Below are positions 1-7,156 of a stretch of DNA of 49,623 bases, in pieces. The DNA is from Minisyncoccota bacterium (lineage in GTDB: Bacteria; Patescibacteriota; Microgenomatia; UBA1400; PJMF01): positions 1 through 49,623 of the forward strand of contig PJMF01000025.1 of assembly GCA_003173865.1 (NCBI GenBank). Direction: 5' to 3'. The notes under the pieces are model-generated. The model ran no database searches. It was not told the origin of the DNA and was given only the letters and a program-made list of their open reading frames with translations. Positions within the stretch are counted from its first letter, which is position 1. Every line of letters begins with the position of its first letter. The translations under genes were made by a program, and so were the position numbers.

Positions 1-1232
1 TGAGGTTTTAACATATTGAGTGCTTCTTTCGCTACTGCGACATCACTCCAGGGATACTCAGTGGTGCCGTAACACATGCTTTTTTCGTGGCCTTTGCCGA
101 AAATACCGATGACGTCACCTGGCTGGGCAAGTTTGTGCACTGCAAAGAAAATAGCTTCGCGACGATCGGCAATCGAGAGTACTTTCGCGTGATACGGAGC
201 GATGTTTTGTTTCATTTGGCGAATAATTCCCCATACGTTTTCAGTGCGGGGATCTTCAGCAGTAAAAATAGCGAGGTCAGCGACTTCCGCGCCCGTTCTT
301 CCCATGGAAACACGTTTTGCAATATCGCGTAAACCAGCGCAACCGAAGGCAGCGATCAAACGACCTTTACGTTTTTGCGCACGCATATCCTTTCGCAAAT
401 TTGTCAGTGCTTGCAGCAGACCGTTTGCTGTGTGTGCAAAATCAACGATCACTTTAATGTTGTTTACCTCACCGACTTCTTCCATTCGGCCCGGTACTCC
501 GGAAAATTGTTTCGTTGCCGTAATAAAATCTTTTTCTTTAATACTCATGATTTGTGAAATTGTGTAGACTAGACGCGCATTCATGCGGTTATACAGTTGT
601 GGAAAACGTTGATTGATCGTAGTCTCAACACTCTTGGGAAGTGCGTCAGTGGTAGAGTACGTATGAATTTTAGTCTTACTTTCTCTTAATTCTTTTTTCA
701 ATTTAGAAAACGAAAGTTCATTGTCTGCATTGATGACTGCGGTTTGGGCGCGCTTCGCGAGACTTGCTTTTGCTTCTAAATAGAGATCGTAGGTTGCATG
801 ATAATCCAAGTGCTCGTTAGTAATGTTGGTAATACCCACTAGGTTGGGTGTAATTCCCCACAAACGTTGCTGGTAAATACCATGAGAAGTGGCCTCAAGC
901 ACTAAGTACTCAAACCCTTCGTCCACCATCTTCCGCATAAACTTTTGTAGTTGCAATGGGTCTGGAGTCGTCACATGAAAGCCGGTATCAATCTCTTCTT
1001 CACCAATATAGGCGGCAACGGTGGTCAGGAGGGCCACTTTAAGTCCTGCTTGCTTGAGGACATGATAAAGGAGCGTCGACGAAGTCGTTTTGCCGTCTGT
1101 TCCCGTAATGCTAATGATTTTGAGCTTCTTGGCGGGAAAACCGTACTTGATCTGGGCCACTAGGCCTTTTAAAAGACCAGTCTTAACCAGGTGATACGGC
1201 TTTTTCGCGTGGTAAACAAGCTCTTTCCACAT
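1..1232 (-). CDS. murE: UDP-N-acetylmuramyl-tripeptide synthetase / Mur ligase (MurE-like), 3' part cut by window edge
   Basis: Not in the ORF track because it has no stop inside the window. Minus-strand translation from ATG at 1232: MWKELVYHAKKPYHLVKTGLLKGL...ISITGTDGKTTSSTLLYHVLKQAG...ITNITNEHLDYHATYDLYLEAK...HTANGLLQAL...AAFGCAGLRD...FTAEDPRTE...GKGHEKSM. Contains the Mur ligase P-loop (GTDGKTT) and later Mur motifs. Confidence 0.93.
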   Translation of the reverse strand, partial: MWKELVYHAKKPYHLVKTGLLKGLVAQIKYGFPAKKLKIISITGTDGKTTSSTLLYHVLKQAGLKVALLTTVAAYIGEEEIDTGFHVTTPDPLQLQKFMRKMVDEGFEYLVLEATSHGIYQQRLWGITPNLVGITNITNEHLDYHATYDLYLEAKASLAKRAQTAVINADNELSFSKLKKELRESKTKIHTYSTTDALPKSVETTINQRFPQLYNRMNARLVYTISQIMSIKEKDFITATKQFSGVPGRMEEVGEVNNIKVIVDFAHTANGLLQALTNLRKDMRAQKRKGRLIAAFGCAGLRDIAKRVSMGRTGAEVADLAIFTAEDPRTENVWGIIRQMKQNIAPYHAKVLSIADRREAIFFAVHKLAQPGDVIGIFGKGHEKSMCYGTTEYPWSDVAVAKEALNMLKP

Positions 1233-1238
1233 GGGGCT

Positions 1239-1244
1239 ATTATA
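1239..1244 (-). promoter_or_regulatory. -10 box TATAAT, 6 nt upstream of murE ATG (candidate leaderless start)
   Basis: Minus strand reads TATAAT-AGCCCC-ATG; the spacing would put +1 at or next to the A of ATG. Confidence 0.55.
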
Positions 1245-1313
1245 GCGTAGTTCAGGCAGCGGAAGGGGGTAATCTGATGGTTTGAGGAGCTTATTTAGGA
1301 GAGCCTATAATTA

Positions 1314-1342
1314 TTGATTTTCGGCCCAATTTGGGGTAAAAT
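1314..1342 (+). promoter_or_regulatory. Sigma70-like promoter TTGATT-17 nt-TAAAAT
   Basis: TTGATT at 1314-1319, 17-nt spacer, TAAAAT at 1337-1342; predicted start about 1349, upstream of the small plus-strand ORF. Confidence 0.5.
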
Positions 1343-1364
1343 AAGGCATAAGAAAAGGTTTTTT

Positions 1365-1379
1365 GCCGCGCGGCTTTTT
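1365..1379 (+). terminator. Terminator/attenuator-like palindrome GCCGCGCGGC followed by TTTTT
   Basis: gccgcgcggcttttt; short GC palindrome with U tract in the presumed leader. Confidence 0.35.
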
Positions 1380-1398
1380 GGTTTCCCGCGTTTTAAGG

Positions 1399-1421
1399 CC
1401 AGAAATACTTTCTGGTTCTTT
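1399..1421 (+). terminator. Second terminator/attenuator-like hairpin CCAGAAA-TAC-TTTCTGG + TTCTTT
   Basis: Perfect 7-bp stem followed by a U-rich tract, upstream of the 1518-1814 ORF. Confidence 0.4.
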
Positions 1422-1429
1422 AACATCCT

Positions 1430-1499
1430 TACAGAGAGTACTAGTGCGCATGGTTAAACCCTTCACGGGTAGATATCGTGCGTGCTTAAACTTTCTGTA
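1430..1499 (+). promoter_or_regulatory. Structured 5' leader element (three stacked helices) just upstream of the small membrane-protein ORF
   Basis: UACAGAGAGU(1430-1439)/ACUUUCUGUA(1490-1499), 10 bp; inner GCGCAU(1446-1451)/GUGCGU(1478-1483); apical ACCC(1458-1461)/GGGU(1467-1470) with UUCAC loop. RBS-like AAAGGA at about 1505-1510, then ATG 1518. Confidence 0.45.
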
Positions 1500-1517
1500 G
1501 AAAAAAAGGAAAAAACC

Positions 1518-1814
1518 ATGTTGTTCCAACCAAGTTTCAGTCGTAGTAGCCGAATCTGGCGTTCATTCAGGGAGATTGCAATTCCTTGTTTGAGGGTTGT
1601 CATCCTTTGGATGACGGGGATTGCAATAATTCTATTACACATTTGGGTATTTGAAATATCGTGGAATATCTTCGCGGTAAATATTTTAGGCACAAAGAGC
1701 ATTGATCCGTCCATGGCCTTCTTTGGGTTGTTGCTCATGTCCGTAATTGTTCCGCGGCGTTACAATCTCAGATTGTTTTTAGACATTATTGAACGTCCGG
1801 GACGTCCAAAATAA
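1518..1814 (+). CDS. Small hypothetical membrane protein (about 98 aa)
   Basis: ORF from ATG 1518 (AAAGGAAAAAACCATG) MLFQPSFSRSSRIW...; two hydrophobic stretches (CLRVVILWMTGIAIILLHIWVF; SMAFFGLLLMSVIV); followed by a strong terminator. Confidence 0.55.
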   Translation: MLFQPSFSRSSRIWRSFREIAIPCLRVVILWMTGIAIILLHIWVFEISWNIFAVNILGTKSIDPSMAFFGLLLMSVIVPRRYNLRLFLDIIERPGRPK

Positions 1815-1862
1815 TCGTTATTTCCTTTTTTCTCGCTTGCAATTTTTTGCAGCCTACAGACT

Positions 1863-1886
1863 GGACCCCCTCACGGGGGTCCTTTT
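1863..1886 (+). terminator. Intrinsic terminator after the small ORF
   Basis: GGACCCCC-TCAC-GGGGGTCC-TTTT, 8-bp perfect stem. Confidence 0.8.
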
Positions 1887-1975
1887 ACAACTACGTATAA
1901 TTTTTGAGAAAAAATTATTGATTCAGTTATTTCAATTTGATACAATCCCAACAGAGCTGGTAATAATAAACTATG

Positions 1976-2087
1976 TTGTGCCTAGATGTTCCCGAGTGGT
2001 ACACTCAACTTAAGTTTAGGAGCGACACAATTTAGCACCGCCGCTCTAATAAAATAGATCTGGGAAACCAGGTCTTTTTTATTTTTA
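1976..2087 (+). ncRNA. Structured small RNA, copy A of a tandem pair, ending in an intrinsic terminator
   Basis: P1 GUUGUG(1976-1981)/CACAAU(2027-2032); P2 CCUAGA(1982-1987)/UUUAGG(2016-2021); P3 GAGUG(1995-1999)-GUA-CACUC(2003-2007); loops UGUUCCC, AACUUAAG, AGCGA. Terminator AGATCTGG-GAAA-CCAGGTCT-TTTTT at 2057-2081. AATAAT at 1963-1968, 7 nt before the first P1 base. Confidence 0.72.
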
Positions 2088-2149
2088 ACCCTTTAAATCA
2101 TGTCTAAAAAATGATAAATTTAATATTGAAGTATGCAATAATAACTTAT

Positions 2150-2256
2150 GGAGTGCTCTAGTGTTCCTTCGGGGTACCTGAAGCTTGAGCTAGAGAGTTA
2201 CACTTTATAAGACGCTACTTCAATGAAGTGTCTCGCCTTGGCGGGATCTTTTGTTT
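2150..2256 (+). ncRNA. Structured small RNA, copy B of a tandem pair, ending in an intrinsic terminator
   Basis: P1 GGAGUG(2150-2155)/CACUUU(2201-2206); P2 CUCUAG(2156-2161)/CUAGAG(2190-2195); P3 UUCGGG(2168-2173)-GUA-CCUGAA(2177-2182); loops UGUUCC, GCUUGAG, AGUUA. Terminator TCTCGCC-TT-GGCGGGA-TCTTTT at 2231-2252. AATAAT at 2137-2142, 7 nt before the first P1 base. Confidence 0.72.
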
Positions 2257-2290
2257 ATCGAAAACCGTAACAAAAACACATTTGCTTGAA

Positions 2291-4012
2291 CTACCTATCC
2301 CCCGGCACGTTCAATAACATATACAACTTATCTGCAATGTGGTACCACAGCGGCGCCGCCGTTTCGGCCGCCCAAGGAGATTTTTTGGTGTCTTTTAACT
2401 TCACGATCATCACGAACTTGGGATCGTTTGGTGGGGCAAAACCAATAAAACTGGCAATTGTGCGATCTTTATCATAGTGACCAGCCACAGGGACTTGAGC
2501 AGTTCCAGTTTTCGCTGCAGCTAAATGTGTTTTGGAAGCCGTCCAGTGCGACTCACCTTTGTCCGCAGCGTAGACCATCATGCGCGTCACTGTATCAGCA
2601 GTTTCTGCAGAAACCACTCTGCCCTCTTCCACCGGTTGGACCTCCACATCAGTGTGCGTAACTGGATCACTGACGTGTTCAATAATAGTTGGACGCATCA
2701 TAATGCCATGATTTGCAATCGCGCCAACGGCACGAACCATTTGCATACTTGTAGTGACGACACCCTGCCCAAACGAACCAGTTGCTAAATCAATTGGTTT
2801 CCATTCACTATCTTTGCGTAGCGGGGTTCCCGTATCTTCTTGAAGTTCAATATGGGTGGGTTCGCCAATTTTAAAACGGTGTACGTAATCGAGAAACCGA
2901 TCTTTGCCGAGTAAATCAGAAATAAAAATCATGGCGGTGTTATCTGATTTGGCAAGTGCGTCGTTCATCGTGATATTAGGTGTGTACTCATCGTTCCAGG
3001 TTTTAATGGAGTACTCTGCAATTTGACGCGGGCCTGCACACTTCGTGCACGGCGTATCTTCTTTAATGACGCCGGTGTCAATTCCAGCGGCTACCGTCAA
3101 TACTTTAAAGATCGAGCCTGGCTCATAACTATCAGTCAGTGAAGGATTTTTATACGTACTTGGATCGGCAGTTTGAAACTGAGCTTGATCGTAACTGGGC
3201 GAGGCTGCCATGGCTAAGATTTTTCCAGTTTTAGGATCCATCACAATTACTTCACCAGCTGGAGATTGATAATACTCCAGACCTTTGCGCAGCATATCTT
3301 CAACCATGTACTGAATGTCACGGCGAAGGGTTAACGTGACGTTGCGACCGTCTTGTTGTTCAGTAGTTTGGTTGTGATCAAAAAGTAAGCGAAATCCTAA
3401 GCCATCCTTGAGAAAAGTACTTTGTTGGGTGTGACCTTTTAGTTCGCGATCAAGATCTCCTTCGACTCCAAAGTAACCTACATCATTGCCATCTTTGTCT
3501 TTGCCGACAAATCCCGTCACTTGCGCAGCCATCGAAGCTTCTGGATAATCTCTTGTTTCATACTGGTCAAAGCCTAGTCCACGCAGATGAAGACCATCGA
3601 TTTTTTGTTTCGTAGACTCATCAACTTTGTTTCTTAATGCCACCCATTTTAATTTGGGATCACTTAATTTAGATTGAATCTCCGCTGCTGTCGTCGCGAT
3701 TGCATCTGGAGTTACGAGCAATGGCGCGAGCATATTGGCTAGTGCGGCTGGATCAGTTTGAAGTACCCCTGGCTCAGCAAATAAACGAAACACATTTTTA
3801 TTCGTAACTAACGTTGCACCATCACTGGTAAAAATTTTACCTCGATGCGCAGCCACAGAAACACTTTTGGTGTATTGGAGTTGTGCCTGAGCTTGCAAAT
3901 CAGAGCGGTGCAGCACTTGCCAATAAAAAAGTCTTCCTACTAAGCAAAGAAAAAGAAAATCTAAAATAATCAGGACCACTTTCGTGCGTCGATGCTGGCT
4001 CAACGTATGCAT
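2291..4012 (-). CDS. ftsI: Penicillin-binding protein, FtsI/PBP2-type peptidoglycan transpeptidase
   Basis: N-terminal TM; SxxK in YEPGSIFKVL; SDN in KSDNTAMIF; KTG in AAKTGTAQVP; position in dcw cluster. Confidence 0.93.
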   Translation of the reverse strand: MHTLSQHRRTKVVLIILDFLFLCLVGRLFYWQVLHRSDLQAQAQLQYTKSVSVAAHRGKIFTSDGATLVTNKNVFRLFAEPGVLQTDPAALANMLAPLLVTPDAIATTAAEIQSKLSDPKLKWVALRNKVDESTKQKIDGLHLRGLGFDQYETRDYPEASMAAQVTGFVGKDKDGNDVGYFGVEGDLDRELKGHTQQSTFLKDGLGFRLLFDHNQTTEQQDGRNVTLTLRRDIQYMVEDMLRKGLEYYQSPAGEVIVMDPKTGKILAMAASPSYDQAQFQTADPSTYKNPSLTDSYEPGSIFKVLTVAAGIDTGVIKEDTPCTKCAGPRQIAEYSIKTWNDEYTPNITMNDALAKSDNTAMIFISDLLGKDRFLDYVHRFKIGEPTHIELQEDTGTPLRKDSEWKPIDLATGSFGQGVVTTSMQMVRAVGAIANHGIMMRPTIIEHVSDPVTHTDVEVQPVEEGRVVSAETADTVTRMMVYAADKGESHWTASKTHLAAAKTGTAQVPVAGHYDKDRTIASFIGFAPPNDPKFVMIVKLKDTKKSPWAAETAAPLWYHIADKLYMLLNVPGDR

Positions 4013-4013
4013 G

Positions 4014-4301
4014 TTACTGTCTCATGGCAACGGTGGTGGTGTGCGCTACAGGAACTAAGTTGTCTATAGCTACATATCCCTCGTTGAGAGCAGAGGTTGA
4101 GATGAATGCGATAGAATTACTTGCTTCAATTTGTTGGCGCAGCGCTTGCTCTTTATTTAAAGTAGCTTGCTTCTGAGCCTCTAACTGGTGAATTTGCATT
4201 CCGTATGAAACACTCTGGCTTCCTACGAAGATAGTATGAGCAATCATGCCTAACGTCAAGAGTGCTAAAAAGGTGTAGTACATTTTGAACTTTGTTTGCA
4301 T
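4014..4301 (-). CDS. FtsL-like septum protein (single TM plus coiled coil)
   Basis: 95 aa, one N-terminal TM then heptad-like region QLEAQKQATLNKEQALRQQIEA; located between rsmH and ftsI. Confidence 0.65.
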   Translation of the reverse strand: MQTKFKMYYTFLALLTLGMIAHTIFVGSQSVSYGMQIHQLEAQKQATLNKEQALRQQIEASNSIAFISTSALNEGYVAIDNLVPVAHTTTVAMRQ

Positions 4302-4313
4302 GTGACTTATCTC

Positions 4314-5183
4314 TTATTTTTTTTCAAAAATGCGCATCTTCGCGCTTCGTGCTCTTTTATTTGCCGCCAACTCTTCAGCTGATGGCTCGATAATATCTTT
4401 TGTTAAGTGATGTCCTTTATGTTCGAGTTCCCATGTTTTAAACATTTGCTTGACAATGCGATCTTCTCCTTCGTGAAATGCAATAGTTACAATGTGTCCG
4501 CCTGGTTCGAGAAGTTCCAGCGCTTGAGGTAAACCTTGCGCAATGCTGTCTAGTTCACTATTCACTGCAATTCTTAGCGCCTGAAAAACTTTTGTCGCGG
4601 GATTGAGATGAGATCTTTTCTCGTACTTTGCGTTCTCAATAATCCGAACCAGTTGGTCGGTGGTAGTGATCGGAGCTTTCTCCCTGAAGTACACGATCGA
4701 CTTAGCGATTCGTCGTGCTTCGTGTTCGCCGCCGTACTCGATGAAAAGGTCTGCTAGTTGCTTCTCACTCAGGAGAGCGAGAAGGTCTTTTGCTTTCACC
4801 CCTAATCGATTATCCATTCTCATATCGAGCTCAGCTGTACCTTCAAAGCTAAAACCTCTCGATTGGTCTTTGAGCTGATCGGTCGAAGTACCAAAATCAA
4901 AGAGCGCGCCGCTTGGTTTAATGTTTAATGAAGAAACGAAGTGACCAATTTTTTCGAAGTTTTCGCGAAGGAGAATTAATTTTTTTTGAGCAATTTCTTC
5001 TTCGAACTCATTCTCGCCAAACTCGATTGCTTCCTGATCAACATCAAAAGCGACGACGTTGCCGCCTTTCTGCAAAATCATTTCCGTGTGGCCACCTCGG
5101 CCAAATGTACCGTCGATGTACCAGTGTTCTGGTGTAACCTGTAAGGCTTCAACTGCTTCGTGAAGGAGGACGGTGATATGCAT
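4314..5183 (-). CDS. rsmH: 16S rRNA (cytosine(1402)-N4)-methyltransferase RsmH/MraW
   Basis: HITVLLHEAVEAL, DGTFGRGGHTEMIL, FDFGTSTDQLKDQSRGFSF, ATKVFQALRIAVNSEL; follows mraZ. Confidence 0.95.
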   Translation of the reverse strand: MHITVLLHEAVEALQVTPEHWYIDGTFGRGGHTEMILQKGGNVVAFDVDQEAIEFGENEFEEEIAQKKLILLRENFEKIGHFVSSLNIKPSGALFDFGTSTDQLKDQSRGFSFEGTAELDMRMDNRLGVKAKDLLALLSEKQLADLFIEYGGEHEARRIAKSIVYFREKAPITTTDQLVRIIENAKYEKRSHLNPATKVFQALRIAVNSELDSIAQGLPQALELLEPGGHIVTIAFHEGEDRIVKQMFKTWELEHKGHHLTKDIIEPSAEELAANKRARSAKMRIFEKK

Positions 5184-5596
5184 TAATTTTGCTCTGCGAT
5201 TTCTGCAGCGTTTTTTTCAAGTTGATCAATGTATGTGTGATATCTTTCAAGGTCCCAGAGTTCTACCCGCTGGTAGCTTCCTACAATCACGATGTTTTTT
5301 GCGAGCTGGGCAGTTGCTCGCAAATACTCGGGAAGAAGAAGTCTACCAGACTGGTCAAGCTCAACTTCTTGCGCTTCGTTCGTCATCAGACGAATAAAGT
5401 CGCGTTGGGCTTTTTTGGTAAAACTTTGTTGACTCAATTTTTCCATTTCTTGTGCAAATGTTTTGTTAAGGAACAGAAAAAGTCCGCCGTCTAATCCCCT
5501 TGTGATTACCCATTCGTTTCCAGCTTCCCGGAACTTCTTTGGTAAAGAAACGCGTCCTTTTTCTTCAATGGTGTGATAGTATCTGCCTATAAACAT
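5183..5596 (-). CDS. mraZ: Transcriptional regulator MraZ
   Basis: MFIGRYYHTIEEKGRVSLPKKFRE...VITRGLDGGLFLF...; first gene of dcw cluster. Confidence 0.93.
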   Translation of the reverse strand: MFIGRYYHTIEEKGRVSLPKKFREAGNEWVITRGLDGGLFLFLNKTFAQEMEKLSQQSFTKKAQRDFIRLMTNEAQEVELDQSGRLLLPEYLRATAQLAKNIVIVGSYQRVELWDLERYHTYIDQLEKNAAEIAEQN

Positions 5597-5609
5597 TTAT
5601 ATAAGATAC

Positions 5610-5626
5610 TTTACCATTATTTACCA
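5610..5626 (-). promoter_or_regulatory. Putative MraZ box: direct repeats TGGTAAA at 10-bp spacing
   Basis: Minus strand GTGGTAAATAATGGTAAAG between promoter and mraZ start. Confidence 0.6.
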
Positions 5627-5644
5627 CTTTTTAAATATGAGATT

Positions 5645-5672
5645 ATTGTAGACACATTAAGACTGGTGTAAA
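5645..5672 (-). promoter_or_regulatory. mraZ promoter TTTACA-16 nt-TACAAT
   Basis: Minus strand TTTACA (5672-5667), 16-nt spacer, TACAAT (5650-5645), upstream of the repeats. Confidence 0.55.
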
Positions 5673-5724
5673 GACAAAAAATAGGCGAAGGTGGTAAAAA
5701 TTCGATGATGCTACAATTGAGAGA

Positions 5725-6084
5725 ATGGTTTCCAGTCCCGAAGTTAATCCAGATCAAAGTGACGATATTGAACTCACAAGATTTCTGTATGCAGATTTCT
5801 TCGTAAGTTATTTTTCTCGATCAGTCGATTTGTCTTTGGAGGATAGAAGAGATTTTGAGAGCATTTTCAGTGCAGCTCTCCAATGCTCAAGTCTTTTATT
5901 TACAGAACCACCAGTAGGCTGGTCAGAAATTGTTTGCTTAGCAATTTTGAATACTTATTTATCAATGAATCCGTCTTTTCCCAATCTTTCTTTTACTGAA
6001 ATTGAAGATACAAAAGATGCAGCAATTAAGGGGGTAGTAAAATTATTTTCTGAGACTCGGCATTTTACGTTGTGGACGAATTGA
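5725..6084 (+). CDS. Hypothetical protein, possibly the 5' part of a longer gene interrupted by an in-frame TGA (frame continues to 6282)
   Basis: 119-aa ORF; after TGA 6082-6084 the same frame is open for 65 more codons (SPAQIKRNCERVCQRHLSELIGDLSTLTIFRKIEPKQIEDLRSRVQSSLSNEKEKRKKKLKRNLR) to TGA 6280-6282. TACAAT at 5712-5717, 7 nt before ATG. Confidence 0.5.
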   Translation: MVSSPEVNPDQSDDIELTRFLYADFFVSYFSRSVDLSLEDRRDFESIFSAALQCSSLLFTEPPVGWSEIVCLAILNTYLSMNPSFPNLSFTEIEDTKDAAIKGVVKLFSETRHFTLWTN

Positions 6085-6292
6085 TCACCGGCTCAGATAA
6101 AAAGAAATTGTGAACGGGTTTGTCAGAGACATTTATCAGAATTAATAGGTGATTTGTCCACACTTACTATTTTCAGAAAAATTGAACCTAAGCAGATTGA
6201 AGATTTAAGAAGCAGGGTCCAAAGCTCATTAAGCAATGAAAAAGAGAAAAGAAAAAAGAAACTTAAAAGGAATCTCCGTTGATCATATTTTG

Positions 6293-7105
6293 TTACTTCT
6301 TCACCGCCACATAGAGTTGCACCAAATTAACAGTCGCGGTAGCGGTCTTCCCGTCCACTTTCGTAGGAAACTCTTTCCAGTTCTGGCCGTCGTAGCCCAT
6401 GATGACGGCTTTAGGAGCATCTTCTTTCATTCTGATTGTGACGTTGGCACTACCTTGAAGAGGAGTTAATGCACTTACCGTATAGCCTTCAGAAACTGCT
6501 GTTCCAGTCAAGTTCTTGGGAAATCCAGGTGTATTGTAAATAATTAAGATTTTTTGCAAACCAAGATCCTTTGACTCGATTTGAAAGTAGGCATCTTTTG
6601 AACTAAATTGTGTCTCGCGTGTTTTGTTTTCAATGTATTTCCAGTCTTGTTTGAGTGTGTAGCTGTCTGGGCCGCCAGAAAATTTCAGCAACAATGTACC
6701 GCCTGCAACTTCCTCATGATACCGACAAGCACCACCTGCACTGCAACTGCCTAACAAAATATCTTTTGCAGCAGGTAAGTGATCTAAAGCGATTGCGCCA
6801 ACAGCACCTTCGAGATTAGTCCCTGTTTGGTACTCTAACTCAAAATCAGCAGAAGTAGCTGGTTTCTTTAACTCATTAACTTTCAAAGTAATATTATGAA
6901 TATCTTTTGGAGAAACAGTCACGTATGGACGGTCGTTTTCGGCAACAATATTGACTGGATCGGTAATTCTTTTCTTTTGTGGTTGCTGGGCAACTGTGTT
7001 ATCACTCGAAGAGGCAGTAAGTTTCTTGTAAATAAACACTCCTCCACCAATGAGCAAGACGACTACAACTCCGACCCCGATCATCATTGGTGTGTTTTTC
7101 TTCAT
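6293..7105 (-). CDS. Hypothetical membrane-anchored extracytoplasmic protein
   Basis: N-terminal TM MKKNTPMMIGVGVVVVLLIGGGVFIYKK followed by a probable extracellular domain; SD-like AAAGG before ATG. Confidence 0.7.
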   Translation of the reverse strand: MKKNTPMMIGVGVVVVLLIGGGVFIYKKLTASSSDNTVAQQPQKKRITDPVNIVAENDRPYVTVSPKDIHNITLKVNELKKPATSADFELEYQTGTNLEGAVGAIALDHLPAAKDILLGSCSAGGACRYHEEVAGGTLLLKFSGGPDSYTLKQDWKYIENKTRETQFSSKDAYFQIESKDLGLQKILIIYNTPGFPKNLTGTAVSEGYTVSALTPLQGSANVTIRMKEDAPKAVIMGYDGQNWKEFPTKVDGKTATATVNLVQLYVAVKK

Positions 7106-7156
7106 ATAGCCTTTCTTTTTTGTGTCTGATTAGTGTATCACATCTTCCTGAGACGA

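Noticed and set aside
87-1163. Plus-strand ORFs at the left edge (87..332, 202..567, 375..557, 951..1163)
   Set aside because: All lie antisense to the clear murE reading frame on the minus strand.
1430-1499. Third copy of the tandem RNA family in the leader of the small membrane protein
   Set aside because: Helical layout is loosely similar, but the diagnostic loop motifs UGUUCC, GUA triloop and AGNNA are absent; kept as a separate leader element.
1463-1738. Minus-strand ORFs 1311..1529 and 1463..1738
   Set aside because: They run antisense through the promoter, leader and small ORF, lack an RBS and have low-complexity translations; the plus-strand ORF has an RBS and terminator instead.
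1976-2256. Interpretation of the tandem RNAs as tRNAs or as a riboswitch in front of a gene
   Set aside because: No cloverleaf, anticodon arm or T-loop (TTCRANY) is present. Each element is followed by its own terminator and then by the 3' end of an antisense gene, so no plus-strand gene lies downstream.
6082-6084. TGA recoded as glycine/tryptophan (alternative genetic code known in some CPR) or selenocysteine
   Set aside because: Many genes here end at TGA within ATGA overlaps, which supports code 11; I see no convincing SECIS-like hairpin immediately after the codon.
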